NCBI GenBank assembly: GCA_003221075.1
Contig: QHUF01000193.1
Location: forward strand, 1 to 5,271
Origin: Gemmatimonadota bacterium
GTDB taxonomy: Bacteria; Gemmatimonadota; Gemmatimonadetes; Gemmatimonadales; GWC2-71-9
Length of the DNA stretch: 5,271 nt
Direction: 5' to 3'
In this document: one piece after another, positions 4,784-5,271 of the stretch
Position numbering within the stretch: the stretch's first letter is position 1
How the letters are laid out: the number at the start of each line of letters is the position of its first letter
Notes under the pieces: generated by a model
The model's database searches: none
Told to the model about the DNA's origin: nothing
The model's input: the letters and a program-made list of their open reading frames with translations, nothing else
Made by a program: the position numbers and the translations under genes

Positions 4784-5271
4784 GTGAGAGCGCTTCAATT
4801 CGCAGTGGCTCTGACGATCGGCGTTGCGAGCATCGCACCGGCGCAGCAGTTGGCCGCGCCGCAGCAGCCGACCGTGAGACTTCTCATTTTGCCCTTCATG
4901 GCATCGCCGGCCGATTCGGCCACGAGCATCGCGCTGACCGATGCCGTGCGCGATCGCGTCAACCAGCTCGTCAAGAGCAAAGTCATGGTGGTGACGAAAG
5001 CGAAGCTGTGCGAAGCGCTCGCGCAGTCGGGATTCCCCTGCAACGGTCTGCTCGACGATTCCCAGGCGAAGCAGCTCGCGCACTTCCTCCAGGTGCACGC
5101 GTATGTCTGGGGCTCATTCGTCAAGAGCGGTGCGACGCTGGAGGCCGACGTCCAGATGATCGACATCGGCAGCTCCGGTATCGCCGGCCGTTTTGTGGCG
5201 ACGAACGGCAATCCCGGAACGGCGGCGGCTCTTGCGGAGGCGATTGCGCTCAAGATCGCGACGACGGTGCG
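4784..5271 (+). CDS. Secreted protein with FlgO/TolB-N/CsgG-like domain, N-terminal part
   Basis: The first 162 codons are present; the gene continues past the window. The GTG start is fixed by GGAGGA 9 bases upstream. Residues 1-20 are a signal peptide (MRALQFAVALTIGVASIAPA, probable cleavage before QQ) without a lipobox cysteine, so the product should be periplasmic or secreted. After a Gln/Pro-rich spacer, VRLLILPFMA starts an alpha-beta region. A helix follows (TDAVRDRVNQLV), then KVMVVTKAKLCEAL and AKQLAHFLQVHAYVWGSF, then the strand LEADVQMIDI. This order (a strand ending in PF, a helix, a strand, a helix with a 'low-abundance partner' pattern, then Y-x-W/x-G) resembles the fold shared by FlgO, CsgG-like and TolB N-terminal domains. 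Cys76 and Cys86 are close and might form a disulfide. The family name is tentative and the cellular role is not known. Confidence 0.75.
   Translation, partial: MRALQFAVALTIGVASIAPAQQLAAPQQPTVRLLILPFMASPADSATSIALTDAVRDRVNQLVKSKVMVVTKAKLCEALAQSGFPCNGLLDDSQAKQLAHFLQVHAYVWGSFVKSGATLEADVQMIDIGSSGIAGRFVATNGNPGTAAALAEAIALKIATTV

Noticed and set aside
4694..5098. Minus-strand open frame whose C-terminal part reads GRRGIRTPDILRVRQAL
   Set aside because: This is the well-known false protein produced by translating the antisense of a tRNA gene. The cloverleaf at 4675-4748 and the + strand secreted-protein gene explain the region.

Overview
The window is GC-rich bacterial chromosome, densely coded on the + strand only. 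The likely source is a Gemmatimonadota bacterium or a near relative. This rests on the small FGPKNY-type (DUF3098-like) two-helix protein, secreted proteins whose signal peptide ends in APAQQ-like sequence, GTG starts and the high GC content. That assignment is an inference by eye, not a search result.

Bases 2-3580 are the 3' part of a chemotaxis operon: the end of cheR (receptor methyltransferase), cheD (receptor deamidase), cheB (receptor methylesterase/deamidase response regulator), two different cheW-like scaffold genes, and an unnamed gene for a protein with an N-terminal coiled coil and about five TPR motifs. Every junction overlaps (GTGA, a 17-bp overlap, TGATG, ATGA, ATGA), so the set is almost certainly one message with coupled translation. 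The three receptor-modifying enzymes (CheR, CheD, CheB) set adaptation. The CheW proteins would couple receptors to a CheA kinase that is not in the window, and the TPR protein is a candidate extra component of the array. No cheA, cheY, cheC or chemoreceptor gene is visible here.

Bases 3526-4651 hold two envelope genes. The first encodes a probable exported HExxH zinc peptidase anchored by one C-terminal helix. The second encodes a two-helix membrane protein of about 61 residues. The peptidase start is uncertain: the best start for a signal peptide lies inside the end of the TPR gene.

Bases 4675-4748 are tRNA-Val(UAC), without an encoded CCA. Only 35 bases later, after a strong GGAGGA ribosome binding site, begins a secreted protein with a FlgO/TolB-N/CsgG-like alpha-beta region, cut by the window end.

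The observation most worth following is that the two CheW proteins differ at the two positions known in E. coli CheW as the Glu38-Arg62 salt bridge. The first keeps both residues. The second has Arg and Gln there. Together with the coupled TPR protein this suggests a specialised, non-canonical scaffold within the array.
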